Shown here: piece by piece, positions 8,994-16,938 of the stretch
Position numbering within the stretch: the stretch's first letter is position 1
Layout of the letters: every line of letters starts with the position of its first letter
Assembly: GCA_029262055.1 (NCBI GenBank)
Contig: JAJDAD010000045.1
Coordinates: 1 to 64,000, forward strand
From: Candidatus Zhuqueibacterota bacterium
Lineage (GTDB): Bacteria; Zhuqueibacterota; Zhuqueibacteria; Oceanimicrobiales; Oceanimicrobiaceae
DNA: 64,000 nt
Direction: 5' to 3'
Made by a program: the position numbers and the translations under genes
Notes under the pieces: generated by a model
Database searches by the model: none
What the model saw: only the letters and a program-made list of their open reading frames with translations
What the model was told of the DNA's origin: nothing

Positions 8994-10313
8994 ATGGCAA
9001 AAGATCACAAACTTCTTCATGTCAAAATCGAGCAAGGCGACCGGGTCCTGCACCGCAAGATAGGCAAGAACGAGCGCTTCTCGATGGGGCAGGATCCACG
9101 CTGCGACGTTACGCTCTACGGCAGTCAGTTTCCCAAACGGCACTTTCTGTTTTCGGGCAAGAACAATCATTTTGAAATAAATCTCACCGATTACATGCAG
9201 GGTGAGGTTGTAGCCGGCGAATCCCGATTGACTTTCCAGGACATGATTGCCCATGGCCTGCTGGCCCGCAAGGGGGGTAGTTTCTACTACTCGGTTACCA
9301 GTGGTAAAAAAGGGCGGTTACGGGTTGGGGATGCCCAGATCACTTTCCAGTGCAGTTCCGGGGCGCCTCCGGTACAGGAAGAGAAGTTTCTTGCATTCTC
9401 CTGGGGCTATGCTACACTGCGCGACCTTGGCAAGGATTTGTCATTCAAGGCTATCCTGGTAGTGACTTTTGCCGTTCACATGCTGCTTCTGGCCTATCTT
9501 AAGGGTCTGCCCACGGATTCTATCAATGCTCCGGGAACGCGCAGGGTCGTGCCCGAGCGGCTGGCGAGGCTCATCATCCGTAAACCTGAACCGGTTGTCC
9601 CGCCGCCGGAAAAGGCAATCGTAAACAACACCGAGTCCGAAGAAGAGGCGCCGGAAGACAAGCCGGATGAAGCCAGACCCAAGAAGGCCAAGGAGGCTGC
9701 ACCACCTGAGAGTCAGGGAGTGCTGGGTCTTTTGACCGGTATTGGCGGCAGCGATGAATCGGGCGATCTTTCGGGCTTTTTGCTGGACAAGGGACTTGTG
9801 AAAGAACTCGACCAGGTCATGGCAAATACCGATCTGTCCGTCGGACAGGGCAACGGCAGCAGCGCTTTCGACGACTTGATCGCCGCCACCGATTTGGCCG
9901 GCGGAATCGATGATCTCCTGGCAACGTCGGACAACAATATCGAAGGTGTTTCCCTGGGCAGAAAAGCCCGGATCGATGTGGAGCAAATCGGAAGAATGTC
10001 CGGCAGCGATGCGGCCGTGGGACAACGGTCTGAAGAATCGGTCCGACAAGTGTTGCTCGCGAACACCGGGCGGCTCACCTACATGTACAAGAAATACCTG
10101 CGAAGGAATCCGGATCTGCGCGGGAAAATGGTTGTTGAAGTTGTGATTGCCGCAAGCGGAAGAGTATCGAAAGCCACCTTACTTTCATCTACGCTTAATT
10201 TTCAGCAGCTCGAACGGGAGATTATGAGCTTTGTTCGAACCTGGCGCTACCCCGAAATCGACCAGGGCGATGTCTCAGTCACCTTACCGCTATTCTTTAG
10301 TCGGGTTGATTGA
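8994..10313 (+). CDS. FHA-like / AgmX-PglI C-terminal (TonB-like) protein
   Basis: A 439-residue protein. Residues 1-125 form an FHA-like beta-rich cytoplasmic domain (RFSMGQDPRCDV resembles the first FHA strands, followed by Gly-rich strands). A single transmembrane helix follows at about 150-170, then a Pro/Glu/Lys-rich spacer (about 180-240), a low-complexity Asp/Gly/Ser region, and a C-terminal TonB-like domain at about 345-438. The C-terminal part has the usual 'LRGKMVVEVVIAASG' and 'WRYPEIDQGD' marks of the AgmX/PglI family. This is the periplasm-spanning arm that would be driven by the ExbB/ExbD motor. ATG 8994 is preferred; GTG 8991 is directly before it. It closes the operon. Confidence 0.82.
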   Translation: MAKDHKLLHVKIEQGDRVLHRKIGKNERFSMGQDPRCDVTLYGSQFPKRHFLFSGKNNHFEINLTDYMQGEVVAGESRLTFQDMIAHGLLARKGGSFYYSVTSGKKGRLRVGDAQITFQCSSGAPPVQEEKFLAFSWGYATLRDLGKDLSFKAILVVTFAVHMLLLAYLKGLPTDSINAPGTRRVVPERLARLIIRKPEPVVPPPEKAIVNNTESEEEAPEDKPDEARPKKAKEAAPPESQGVLGLLTGIGGSDESGDLSGFLLDKGLVKELDQVMANTDLSVGQGNGSSAFDDLIAATDLAGGIDDLLATSDNNIEGVSLGRKARIDVEQIGRMSGSDAAVGQRSEESVRQVLLANTGRLTYMYKKYLRRNPDLRGKMVVEVVIAASGRVSKATLLSSTLNFQQLEREIMSFVRTWRYPEIDQGDVSVTLPLFFSRVD

Positions 10314-10433
10314 AGTGGGTCCGGGGACTTCTGCGCTTATCCTCAGTCGGGCTCTTGCTACATGCTGATGGGCAGGCTTCGTGACGCGCGGCACAATGGT
10401 ATCGTTTTGTGATTTGCGCTTCGGGCAGCTCCG

Positions 10434-11057
10434 TCAGGGGGTAATCCTTCTATCTATTTCTTTCACGATACCTTCCAGCCAATCTTCATCACTGTACATA
10501 TCAAAGTCATCGGTGTCCACCACCAACAGGTTCCAGCTATCCGAGATTCTCTTTATCCACCTCTCGTAACAGATATTTAGCTGCGCCAGGTACTCGGTGT
10601 CTACGTCCCGTTCGTAGCTCCGGCCCCGTTTCCGGATTCTACTGATCAAAGTCCAGGTAGACGCGCGCAGATAAACAACGATAGTGGGCTTCTGCAACGA
10701 ACAAGCCATTGCCTCGTATAGGCTTTTGTACGACTCGTAGTCGCGTTCAGGCATCATCCCGCGCAGAAACAGGTTGGTCGCGAAGATTTCGGCATCTTCG
10801 TAAATTGTGCGATCCTGAATGCAAATCTCCTGGCGTTGCTGGATGGTCAGATGATCTTTGAAACGCTGGGTCAGGAAAAAGATTTGTGAGTGATAGGCCC
10901 AGCGTTCCATGTTCTGATAAAAGTCTTCAAGATACGGATTCGTGGCCTGTGGCTCAAAAAATGTTTCCCATCCAAATCGGTCGTGTAGTAGATTCGTCAG
11001 GGTTGTTTTGCCAACCCCCATGTTTCCTGCGATTGCGATAAAATTTGCTGTGGACAC
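10434..11057 (-). CDS. Deoxynucleoside kinase
   Basis: A 207-residue soluble kinase that phosphorylates deoxynucleosides in the salvage pathway. The P-loop GNMGVGKTT lies at residues 11-19, followed by EPQATNPYLEDFYQNMERW (substrate-site Glu and the Tyr/Phe cluster) at about 36-54, QDRTIYED (DRS-like motif) near 81, and an Arg-rich lid 'RIRKRGRSYER' near 138-148. Length and order match the dCK/dGK-type family of Gram-positives and Bacteroidetes. The first codon is GTG. It is transcribed toward the AgmX gene and diverges from the ECF sigma factor gene. Whether it prefers dA, dG or dC cannot be told. Confidence 0.88.
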   Translation of the reverse strand: MSTANFIAIAGNMGVGKTTLTNLLHDRFGWETFFEPQATNPYLEDFYQNMERWAYHSQIFFLTQRFKDHLTIQQRQEICIQDRTIYEDAEIFATNLFLRGMMPERDYESYKSLYEAMACSLQKPTIVVYLRASTWTLISRIRKRGRSYERDVDTEYLAQLNICYERWIKRISDSWNLLVVDTDDFDMYSDEDWLEGIVKEIDRRITP

Positions 11058-11340
11058 GCTCGTGTATCTTCTCTTGGGTGAGTATTTCAGAGCGCCTTGA
11101 TCCCTGTAAGGCGCCCAGGATTCGGTGCCAAACGCTTACCAGAGGCGCAAGACACCCGTCGAGGTGAATCTGCAGTGGGCTAGCGGATGACTTTGAGTAG
11201 TATCCAAGGTCTCAATTCGGAACCTAAGATGCAAGGGTTTCTTGAAACTTTGCCCGCAATAAGAGTGCACAAATCAGCCTTTTATGTTTGCAAGTGCAAA
11301 CCTTTTAGCAATATATTGGTCCAACGTTTGAGTGCAAAGG
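11058..11340. other. Divergent intergenic region, kinase / ECF sigma factor
   Basis: This 283-base gap separates two divergently transcribed genes. It holds a candidate ECF-type promoter at 11219-11245. Near the sigma-factor gene there are three related short direct repeats, GAGTGCACAAA (about 11261), CAAGTGCAAACC (about 11291) and GAGTGCAAAGG (about 11330). Their meaning is unknown; they could be a binding site for a regulator. I saw no RNA gene. Confidence 0.4.
11219..11245 (+). promoter_or_regulatory. Candidate ECF-type (autoregulated) promoter
   Basis: GGAACC at 11219-11224, a 15-base spacer, and TCTTGA at 11240-11245 resemble the GGAAC ... TC promoters that many ECF sigma factors use, including to drive their own gene. 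The sigma-factor start is about 90 bases downstream. The match is short and could be chance. Confidence 0.3.
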
Positions 11341-11916
11341 ATGGACAGCGAAGAAAAAGCAATCATTCGAGAGGCCCAAAGAGGGAATGTCCTGGCGTTC
11401 GAGTCTTTGGTGAAGAAATACGACCGGCAAGTGTTGCGCCTTGCGTACAGCTTGCTAAGCAGCCGGCAGGACGCGGAAGATGTCTATCAGGAAGTGTTCG
11501 TCAGGGTTTACCGCAAGCTTCCCGATTTCCGGTTCAAAAGCGAATTCTCGACCTGGTTGCATCGTGTGGTGGTGAATTACTGTATTAATCACCAGCGCAA
11601 AGCAAAAAGAAACCTGTTCTTTTCGCTGGACAAATCCCTAGATCCAGACTCTGAAGGCTGGAAGGAAACGTTAGCAAGCAATGAACAGAATCCCGAAGAA
11701 CGCGCCGTCAACCAGGAGCTTGCGTGCGAAATCGAGACCGCACTTGCGCAGCTGTCCGCCAAGCAAAAAGCGGTCTTTGTACTCCGGCACTTTCACGGCC
11801 ACAAATTGAAGGAGATTGCAACAATAATGCAGTGTAGCGAGGGGACTGTGAAGAACTACTTATTTCGGGCAACAAGTAAGATGCGAACACTACTGCAGCA
11901 ACATGCGCTAAAATAG
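11341..11916 (+). CDS. ECF-subfamily RNA polymerase sigma factor
   Basis: A 191-residue sigma-70 family factor of the extracytoplasmic-function type. Region 2 spans about residues 20-85 (DAEDVYQEVFVRVYRKL and FSTWLHRVVVNYC are the -10 recognition helices), and region 4 spans about 125-180 (LKEIATIMQCSEGTVKN is the helix-turn-helix for the -35). Region 3 is absent, as expected. ATG 11341 has AAAGG right beside it, too close for a normal site; GTG 11332 is the alternative start. The next gene, 11 bases on, encodes a membrane protein with an anti-sigma-like N-terminus, so the two form a likely sigma/anti-sigma pair. Confidence 0.92.
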   Translation: MDSEEKAIIREAQRGNVLAFESLVKKYDRQVLRLAYSLLSSRQDAEDVYQEVFVRVYRKLPDFRFKSEFSTWLHRVVVNYCINHQRKAKRNLFFSLDKSLDPDSEGWKETLASNEQNPEERAVNQELACEIETALAQLSAKQKAVFVLRHFHGHKLKEIATIMQCSEGTVKNYLFRATSKMRTLLQQHALK

Positions 11917-11927
11917 GAAACTTCTAG

Positions 11928-12884
11928 ATGGACTTACCGGAAAAGCTTGAGGAGTACATACAGCTTTACCTCTATGATGAGTTAAGCGAGGCTGAAAAGC
12001 AGGCCTTCGAGACCTATCTGGAATCTCATGAAGAAGGTCGCGAGCAACTCGAACAATGGCGGTGGTTTCACGGTTTGTTGGAGCATAAGGCGCAACCCGA
12101 GCCTTCGGAGGATGAGTTGTTGCTGGCCAGGCTTGATTTGCGGGATCGACTGCGTTCGGAAAGGCGAGCAGAACACAGCGCTGGGTTTTGGCAAAAAGTC
12201 AGCGCAGGCATGGCAATGAGACCCTTGCCGAGATTTGTGCCGGCCCTGGTTTTTGTCCTGACAGGTGTTCTGTTGGGACAGTTCACACCATTTGTATTTA
12301 GAATGTGGCAAGACCCGACGCCCGCCTTAGCTCCTCCGGCCCTGGCTGAAGAAGCGTTCATTTCGGACGTGGATCTGATTGAGTACGAGCCGCGCTCCGG
12401 GTCGGTCACGGTGCACTACAAAGTGTTACGCGGGGTCGCGCTGCAGGGCAATATCGAGAGTCCTCGAATCCGAAATGTGTTAAGTCATGCAATAAGAGCG
12501 GAGTCGAATCCCGGACGGCGGCTAACGGCAATCAAGGCTTCAGGTGGTGCGTCTTTCGTGGATAAGGAACTCGAGACAGCCTTGATTTATGCGCTGGAAA
12601 AAGACGAGATTGATGGCGTGCGGCTGAGAGCTGTTCAGGCTTTAAGCCGGCAACCTATCAGCGAGACTGCCAAGCGGGCCTTCGTGCGCGTGCTTATGAA
12701 AGATCCTAATCCGGCTGTGCGCATCGAGGCCCTGGAGGTGCTTAGCCAAATGCGCGAAGCAGAGGTTGCTTCGGTTTTGCAAAATGCTTCAAGGATTGAT
12801 GAAAATGAGTTTGTTCGTTTGCGGGCGGCGCGTGCGTTGCAGCGCACAGAGAATCCGAATTGGCGTGATCGGGTAACTGAGTAA
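11928..12884 (+). CDS. Membrane anti-sigma-like protein with HEAT repeats
   Basis: A 318-residue protein. Residues 1-75 are an acidic helical domain ('LYLYDELSEAEKQAFETYL') typical of the N-terminus of anti-sigma factors, but without the His-x3-Cys-x2-Cys zinc site. One transmembrane helix follows at about 100-122. The outer part, about 165-318, contains HEAT-like helical repeats: 'GVRLRAVQALSRQP', 'AVRIEALEVLSQMRE' and 'FVRLRAARALQR' recur about every 33 residues. The anti-sigma role is inferred from the domain, the membrane topology and the ECF gene 11 bases upstream. The HEAT part could sense a protein partner in the periplasm. The DUF4097 gene follows in the same operon. Confidence 0.72.
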   Translation: MDLPEKLEEYIQLYLYDELSEAEKQAFETYLESHEEGREQLEQWRWFHGLLEHKAQPEPSEDELLLARLDLRDRLRSERRAEHSAGFWQKVSAGMAMRPLPRFVPALVFVLTGVLLGQFTPFVFRMWQDPTPALAPPALAEEAFISDVDLIEYEPRSGSVTVHYKVLRGVALQGNIESPRIRNVLSHAIRAESNPGRRLTAIKASGGASFVDKELETALIYALEKDEIDGVRLRAVQALSRQPISETAKRAFVRVLMKDPNPAVRIEALEVLSQMREAEVASVLQNASRIDENEFVRLRAARALQRTENPNWRDRVTE

Positions 12885-12908
12885 GAATGAGTACGAAGGA
12901 GTAGAAAA

Positions 12909-14171
12909 ATGACTTACAACAGATATTTGGGGACATTGGTTGCAATTGCAGTACTGGCTGTGGCCACGCAATCCTGCTATTCTCAGGAGCTGAAGCGATC
13001 GGGTCGCTATTTTGTCGCAGAGCTGTCAAAGTCGTTCAAAGTGGACCACAAGGGCGAGCTAATCGTCGAAGATGTTCGCGGCGATGTTTCCGTCCAGGGT
13101 TGGGACAAGAAAGAAGTCCATATCAAAGAGTTGAAGAAGATGGATGTCTTCACGCGTGCCGAGGCCGAAACCATCCTGGAGAAATCACGTTCGAGTTACC
13201 ACCAGTCAGGAAATACAATAACCATCGGTGGCGAGTACTTTCGCCGCGACTGGATTGAAAGTGAGTTTACTATCAAGGTACCGTCCGGGTTCAACACGAG
13301 CGTCGGGACTCGGGGCGGAGATATCACAATCGGCGATGTCGAGGGCAGCGTCAGCCTCAAGACCTCCGGTGGAGATATTTCGCTGAGTCGTATCGGTGGG
13401 AAAATCAATGCGCGGACCTCTGGCGGCGATGTTGCCGTCGTCGATGTGAGAAACGAAGTAACCTTGAAAACCTCGGGAGGAGACATTGTAGTCTCCAACG
13501 TCACCGGTCACCTGCTGGCCAAAACATCTGGTGGCGATATTTCAATTGCAAAGGTAGGGGGCAGCGTCGACGTACACACTTCCGGAGGTAGTATTGCGAT
13601 TGCTGACGCCAATAGTGGCGTCAAAGCAAAGACGTCCGGTGGTGATATTGAACTGCGCGGCACTGAAGGCGCCGTTGCAGTGCATACGTCCGGTGGCGAC
13701 ATAACGCTGCTGGATGTGGGTGGAGCTTTGGAGGCATCGACCTCCGGTGGCGATATCTCGGGGCGGCGCGTGGGTGGGCGTGCTCAGGTGACAACCTCCG
13801 GTGGCGATATCAGGCTTGATGATGTCATCGGAGGAGTGTATGGCAAAACGGCCGGTGGTGACATTGAAGTGAAGATTGGCCTGGAAGATTTTTCCAAACC
13901 ACATGAAATTGACTTGCGTTCAGCCGGCGGCGAGATTGAATTGACAATTCCGGAAAAAATGCCCGCAACCATTCGTGCCGAAATCGATATCGATGGCCGC
14001 TGGGAAGACTATAATATTTATTCGGATTTTCCCCTGACCAGTGCAAGTGACTCTGAGTCGGAACGGCGCCGGCGCCGGCGTTATGTCAGAAGTGAGGGCG
14101 ACATAAATGGCGGTGGCGACCTGATTCAGCTCTACACGACAAATGGGGATATTTACATCAAGAAACGGTAA
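12909..14171 (+). CDS. DUF4097-type exported repeat protein (beta-helix-like)
   Basis: A 420-residue protein with a signal peptide (hydrophobic core about residues 8-22, CYSQ near 26). Residues 134-320 consist of eleven copies of an 18-residue unit starting T-S-G-G-D-I, followed by a twelfth degenerate copy (SAGGEI). Such regular Gly-Gly-Asp turns are typical of DUF4097 'putative adhesin' proteins and predict a stacked beta-helix or roll. A run of six Arg near residue 385 precedes the C-terminus. Its position behind a sigma/anti-sigma pair suggests an envelope or stress role, as with other DUF4097 proteins, but no activity is known from sequence. Confidence 0.8.
   Translation: MTYNRYLGTLVAIAVLAVATQSCYSQELKRSGRYFVAELSKSFKVDHKGELIVEDVRGDVSVQGWDKKEVHIKELKKMDVFTRAEAETILEKSRSSYHQSGNTITIGGEYFRRDWIESEFTIKVPSGFNTSVGTRGGDITIGDVEGSVSLKTSGGDISLSRIGGKINARTSGGDVAVVDVRNEVTLKTSGGDIVVSNVTGHLLAKTSGGDISIAKVGGSVDVHTSGGSIAIADANSGVKAKTSGGDIELRGTEGAVAVHTSGGDITLLDVGGALEASTSGGDISGRRVGGRAQVTTSGGDIRLDDVIGGVYGKTAGGDIEVKIGLEDFSKPHEIDLRSAGGEIELTIPEKMPATIRAEIDIDGRWEDYNIYSDFPLTSASDSESERRRRRRYVRSEGDINGGGDLIQLYTTNGDIYIKKR
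13308..13865 (+). repeat. 54-base coding tandem repeat (11 units)
   Basis: Eleven in-frame units of exactly 54 bases begin at 13308 and repeat up to 13848. Each starts with codons for T-S/R/A-G-G-D/S-I/V (ACC TCC GGT GGA GAT ATT in many). The GGT GGC GAT AT core is strongly conserved at DNA level while the rest of each unit differs, so the array is old and kept by selection on the protein. Confidence 0.9.
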
Positions 14172-14195
14172 GCTCTGAGGGGTGCTGTATCATGG

Positions 14196-16577
14196 TTATC
14201 CGGTAACCCGGACGGTCACCATGGTCAAGTCGTCATGTTGTTCAGCCTCCCCGGTAAACTGCAACACTTCGTCACGGATCTGTTCCGAGAGCGTCTGAGC
14301 TGATGTCTTGTGGTTACCTGAGATGATTTGCTTCAGGCGCTCTTCGCCAAACTCAAACCCACCGCTATTCATTGCCTCCGAGATGCCATCCGTATAAAAT
14401 ATGAAGACGTCGTCCTTTTCTAACGGAATCTGAATTTCTTCGATAGTCTGTGAGAATACCTGGCCGCCGTCCAGGCCGATAGCCAGTCCTTTTGGCATGA
14501 TCATACGAGTCTCCTGCGTCGCGTGCTTGTACACAAGAAGTGGGTTGTGCCCGGCCCTGGCGAATTTCAAAATGCGTCTCTGCATGTCAAACTCCCCATA
14601 AATAACGCTGATAAAAACCTGCTTGGGGACGTTCTCATAAAAGACTGTGTTCATGCGTGCCAGGATTTCTTTCGGCTCGCTGGTTGATTTGGCAATGGTC
14701 TTGATGATTCCTTTTGCCATGGTCATATAAAAAGCCGCGGAAACGCCTTTGCCGGAAACATCACCAATTATGACACCAATGGAAGACTGCCCATTCCGGA
14801 TGAAATCGTAGTAGTCGCCACCGACCTCCATAGCCGGTTGGCAGATACACGAGATTTCGAGATCGGCATGACTGGGAATACTCTGGGGCAGGAACTTAAG
14901 TTGGACTGTTCTGGCGATTTCAAGCTCCTTCAGAAATCTTTCGCGTTCTGATACGCGCCGCAGATAGTCGGGTACATAGTGTTGAAAGTCTTCCACCGAA
15001 CGCTTGCTGAAAGTGAAATAGACTGCACTGGAAAACACGAGGAGAAGGAATCCGGCCGCAGCAAGTGCTTCAGGTGAAGCATAGGCGTGCGGTAGAAGAC
15101 TGACCAGTTGCAATTGCCGAATCACATGTACTACAAACAATGAAAGTAAGATTGTGATAAAATTGAACCGGCTGGCAGAATAAGCCACGAAAACAGCAAC
15201 GGGTGCCAGAATCAGAAAAGAAACGAAAGTCGGTTCCACGCCGTAGAGGTGGAAGCCGAATAACAGAATGCCCAGTGCGGTGACGCCCAGCCGCACACGC
15301 TGGTTTCGGATTTTTGTGCTCAGATATGGAAAGAAGAAGAGGAAGAGCGTCAGTCCGATCAGGAGGGCGTAAACCGCCTGTACCAAAAATGTGGTGAGGA
15401 TTATTTGTTTGCCCAGAAAGATCCTCAGAATATCTTCTTTTGGCTCGATGAAGATTGCAGGGCTCAAACCTGCCAGACACCAGGTCGCCGCCAGGTAGAA
15501 CAGGACAGCACCTGAGAGAAAAAGGGCCTCGTGAACCGCAAAACCAAGTTCGCGCACCCTGACAAAGCCACGCACCAGGACATCGGCAAGCTCCAATATC
15601 TTGGAGTCGTTTTCCCTGATGAATGCTTCACCAACGGGACAGGCAATAGCAACAGCCAGACCTGCCAGAAGGCCTGCCATGCCGCCGCCGATCAACGCTT
15701 CAGTAAAGTTGGGCCAGGCTTCGATGGCGATGGATACCGCTACCATGAGACAGGCCGCGGCGCTGAGCCAAAGCCCTACTTTGAACTCAATTACGTCGCG
15801 CTTCAGTCTCTTGAGAAAAAGTACAATGATAAATATGCTGAGCGCCACCCACAAGACCGTCGCGGTCACGAACGAATAGGTTCGGGCGTCTTTGTAGGCC
15901 GCTGGTATAGCGACGTGGTCCGGGTCAAAAACCAGGTGAGCCCGATAGTGAGAGGGCGTCCGGCCAGTGATATTTATTTCGTAGCGTTCTTCCAGTTCGG
16001 CCGCAACCGGAGATGGCCTACTGAAGGTGAACATGTAAGTCAAAACCCGGTTGTCCTGCCTGATATTTGTATTCAGCAAGGTGAGTGAATTGACCTCAAC
16101 TCCTTGTTGTCGTAGAAATTTCCTCGCCTTTTTCAGAGCCTGGGATTCTTTGTGGTTTGGCGGTCGATTCAGCATCGGGTGGGTAAACTCCATACCCACC
16201 ATGCGCCCTTTATAATCATAAGAAGCCGAAAAGAAAACAGGCTCAGGTTGGATCTTCTTGGTTTCTACCTCACCGGTCCAGGTTACCAGCCATTTCGTAA
16301 CGGGAAAGAAGGAGTCGGGCAACTGATTGTCCAGGTGTCTCTGTGCATAGACCAGCAGGTCTTTGTCATAGCCCAGTTCCACGCGTCGGAACATATCGAG
16401 GTCGGCAAGGTCGGCGCGCACTAAGGCCTCCTGCGCCTGTTGCAGTATGGCAGCCTTGGTGGTTTCCTGTCGGAACAGTTTAGAGACCGGCGAGACAGAG
16501 GTCAGGAAAAAATAAAGACAGATAAACAAACATCCCGTGGCGCCCAGGAGAACCGGATATTTACGATGGGTATTCAA
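14196..16577 (-). CDS. SpoIIE/PP2C-type serine phosphatase with multi-span membrane sensor
   Basis: A 793-residue protein. Residues 10-28 are a first membrane helix; residues 30-235 are an extracytoplasmic region; about eight to ten membrane helices follow between 240 and 525. The cytoplasmic catalytic part, about 545-793, is a SpoIIE-type PP2C domain: 'ARTVQLKFLPQ', EVGGDYYDF (metal-binding Asp), VIIGDVSGKGVSAAFYM, 'RAGHNPLLVY', FYTDGISEAMN and QHDDLTMVTVRV. Such phosphatases act on anti-anti-sigma (STAS) proteins or related partners in partner-switching, but no such partner is nearby. The first codon appears to be TTG at 16577 with no strong ribosome binding site. It is convergent with the DUF4097 gene. 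Confidence 0.88.
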   Translation of the reverse strand: MNTHRKYPVLLGATGCLFICLYFFLTSVSPVSKLFRQETTKAAILQQAQEALVRADLADLDMFRRVELGYDKDLLVYAQRHLDNQLPDSFFPVTKWLVTWTGEVETKKIQPEPVFFSASYDYKGRMVGMEFTHPMLNRPPNHKESQALKKARKFLRQQGVEVNSLTLLNTNIRQDNRVLTYMFTFSRPSPVAAELEERYEINITGRTPSHYRAHLVFDPDHVAIPAAYKDARTYSFVTATVLWVALSIFIIVLFLKRLKRDVIEFKVGLWLSAAACLMVAVSIAIEAWPNFTEALIGGGMAGLLAGLAVAIACPVGEAFIRENDSKILELADVLVRGFVRVRELGFAVHEALFLSGAVLFYLAATWCLAGLSPAIFIEPKEDILRIFLGKQIILTTFLVQAVYALLIGLTLFLFFFPYLSTKIRNQRVRLGVTALGILLFGFHLYGVEPTFVSFLILAPVAVFVAYSASRFNFITILLSLFVVHVIRQLQLVSLLPHAYASPEALAAAGFLLLVFSSAVYFTFSKRSVEDFQHYVPDYLRRVSERERFLKELEIARTVQLKFLPQSIPSHADLEISCICQPAMEVGGDYYDFIRNGQSSIGVIIGDVSGKGVSAAFYMTMAKGIIKTIAKSTSEPKEILARMNTVFYENVPKQVFISVIYGEFDMQRRILKFARAGHNPLLVYKHATQETRMIMPKGLAIGLDGGQVFSQTIEEIQIPLEKDDVFIFYTDGISEAMNSGGFEFGEERLKQIISGNHKTSAQTLSEQIRDEVLQFTGEAEQHDDLTMVTVRVTG

Positions 16578-16938
16578 TTGGCCCGTCAGGTCCGTTGTGT
16601 TCTTTTAGGGTTGAAGAATTCATACGCAGGTCATCAGTCTCTTGCACATGCGCATGCGGTGCACCATTCAATATACACATATTTCGCCCTCGTTTGCAAC
16701 GACGATCAGAATGAGCCCTTCGGATGTGTTAGCAATTGAACGAAAAAACGCTCGTCTTGTTTCCGTGATGTTACATCTGCTCCCCCTGATTCTCCAGGAG
16801 ACAGGTTCGTAAATTTCATACTTGACATACAGGTAAATAATTGTTAAATAAGATGACTTACACTTCATAGATTTGAAGCAGTCTCATTCCAGCCTAAGAT
16901 CGCGATTTCGAGAAGCAACCTTACGGAAGAGGTACACC
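16578..16938. other. Divergent intergenic region, phosphatase / hybrid kinase
   Basis: This 361-base gap carries the promoters of two divergent genes. A sigma-70-like promoter with a perfect TTGACA is visible for the plus strand at 16822. Apart from an AT-rich stretch near 16840 I see no RNA gene, repeat or terminator. Confidence 0.4.
16822..16850 (+). promoter_or_regulatory. Candidate sigma-70 promoter of the hybrid histidine kinase
   Basis: A perfect -35 TTGACA (16822-16827) is followed by AT-rich sequence; TTAAAT (16844-16849, 16-base spacer) or TAAATA (17-base spacer) would be the -10. The kinase start is about 90 bases downstream. The -10 is imperfect. Confidence 0.45.
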
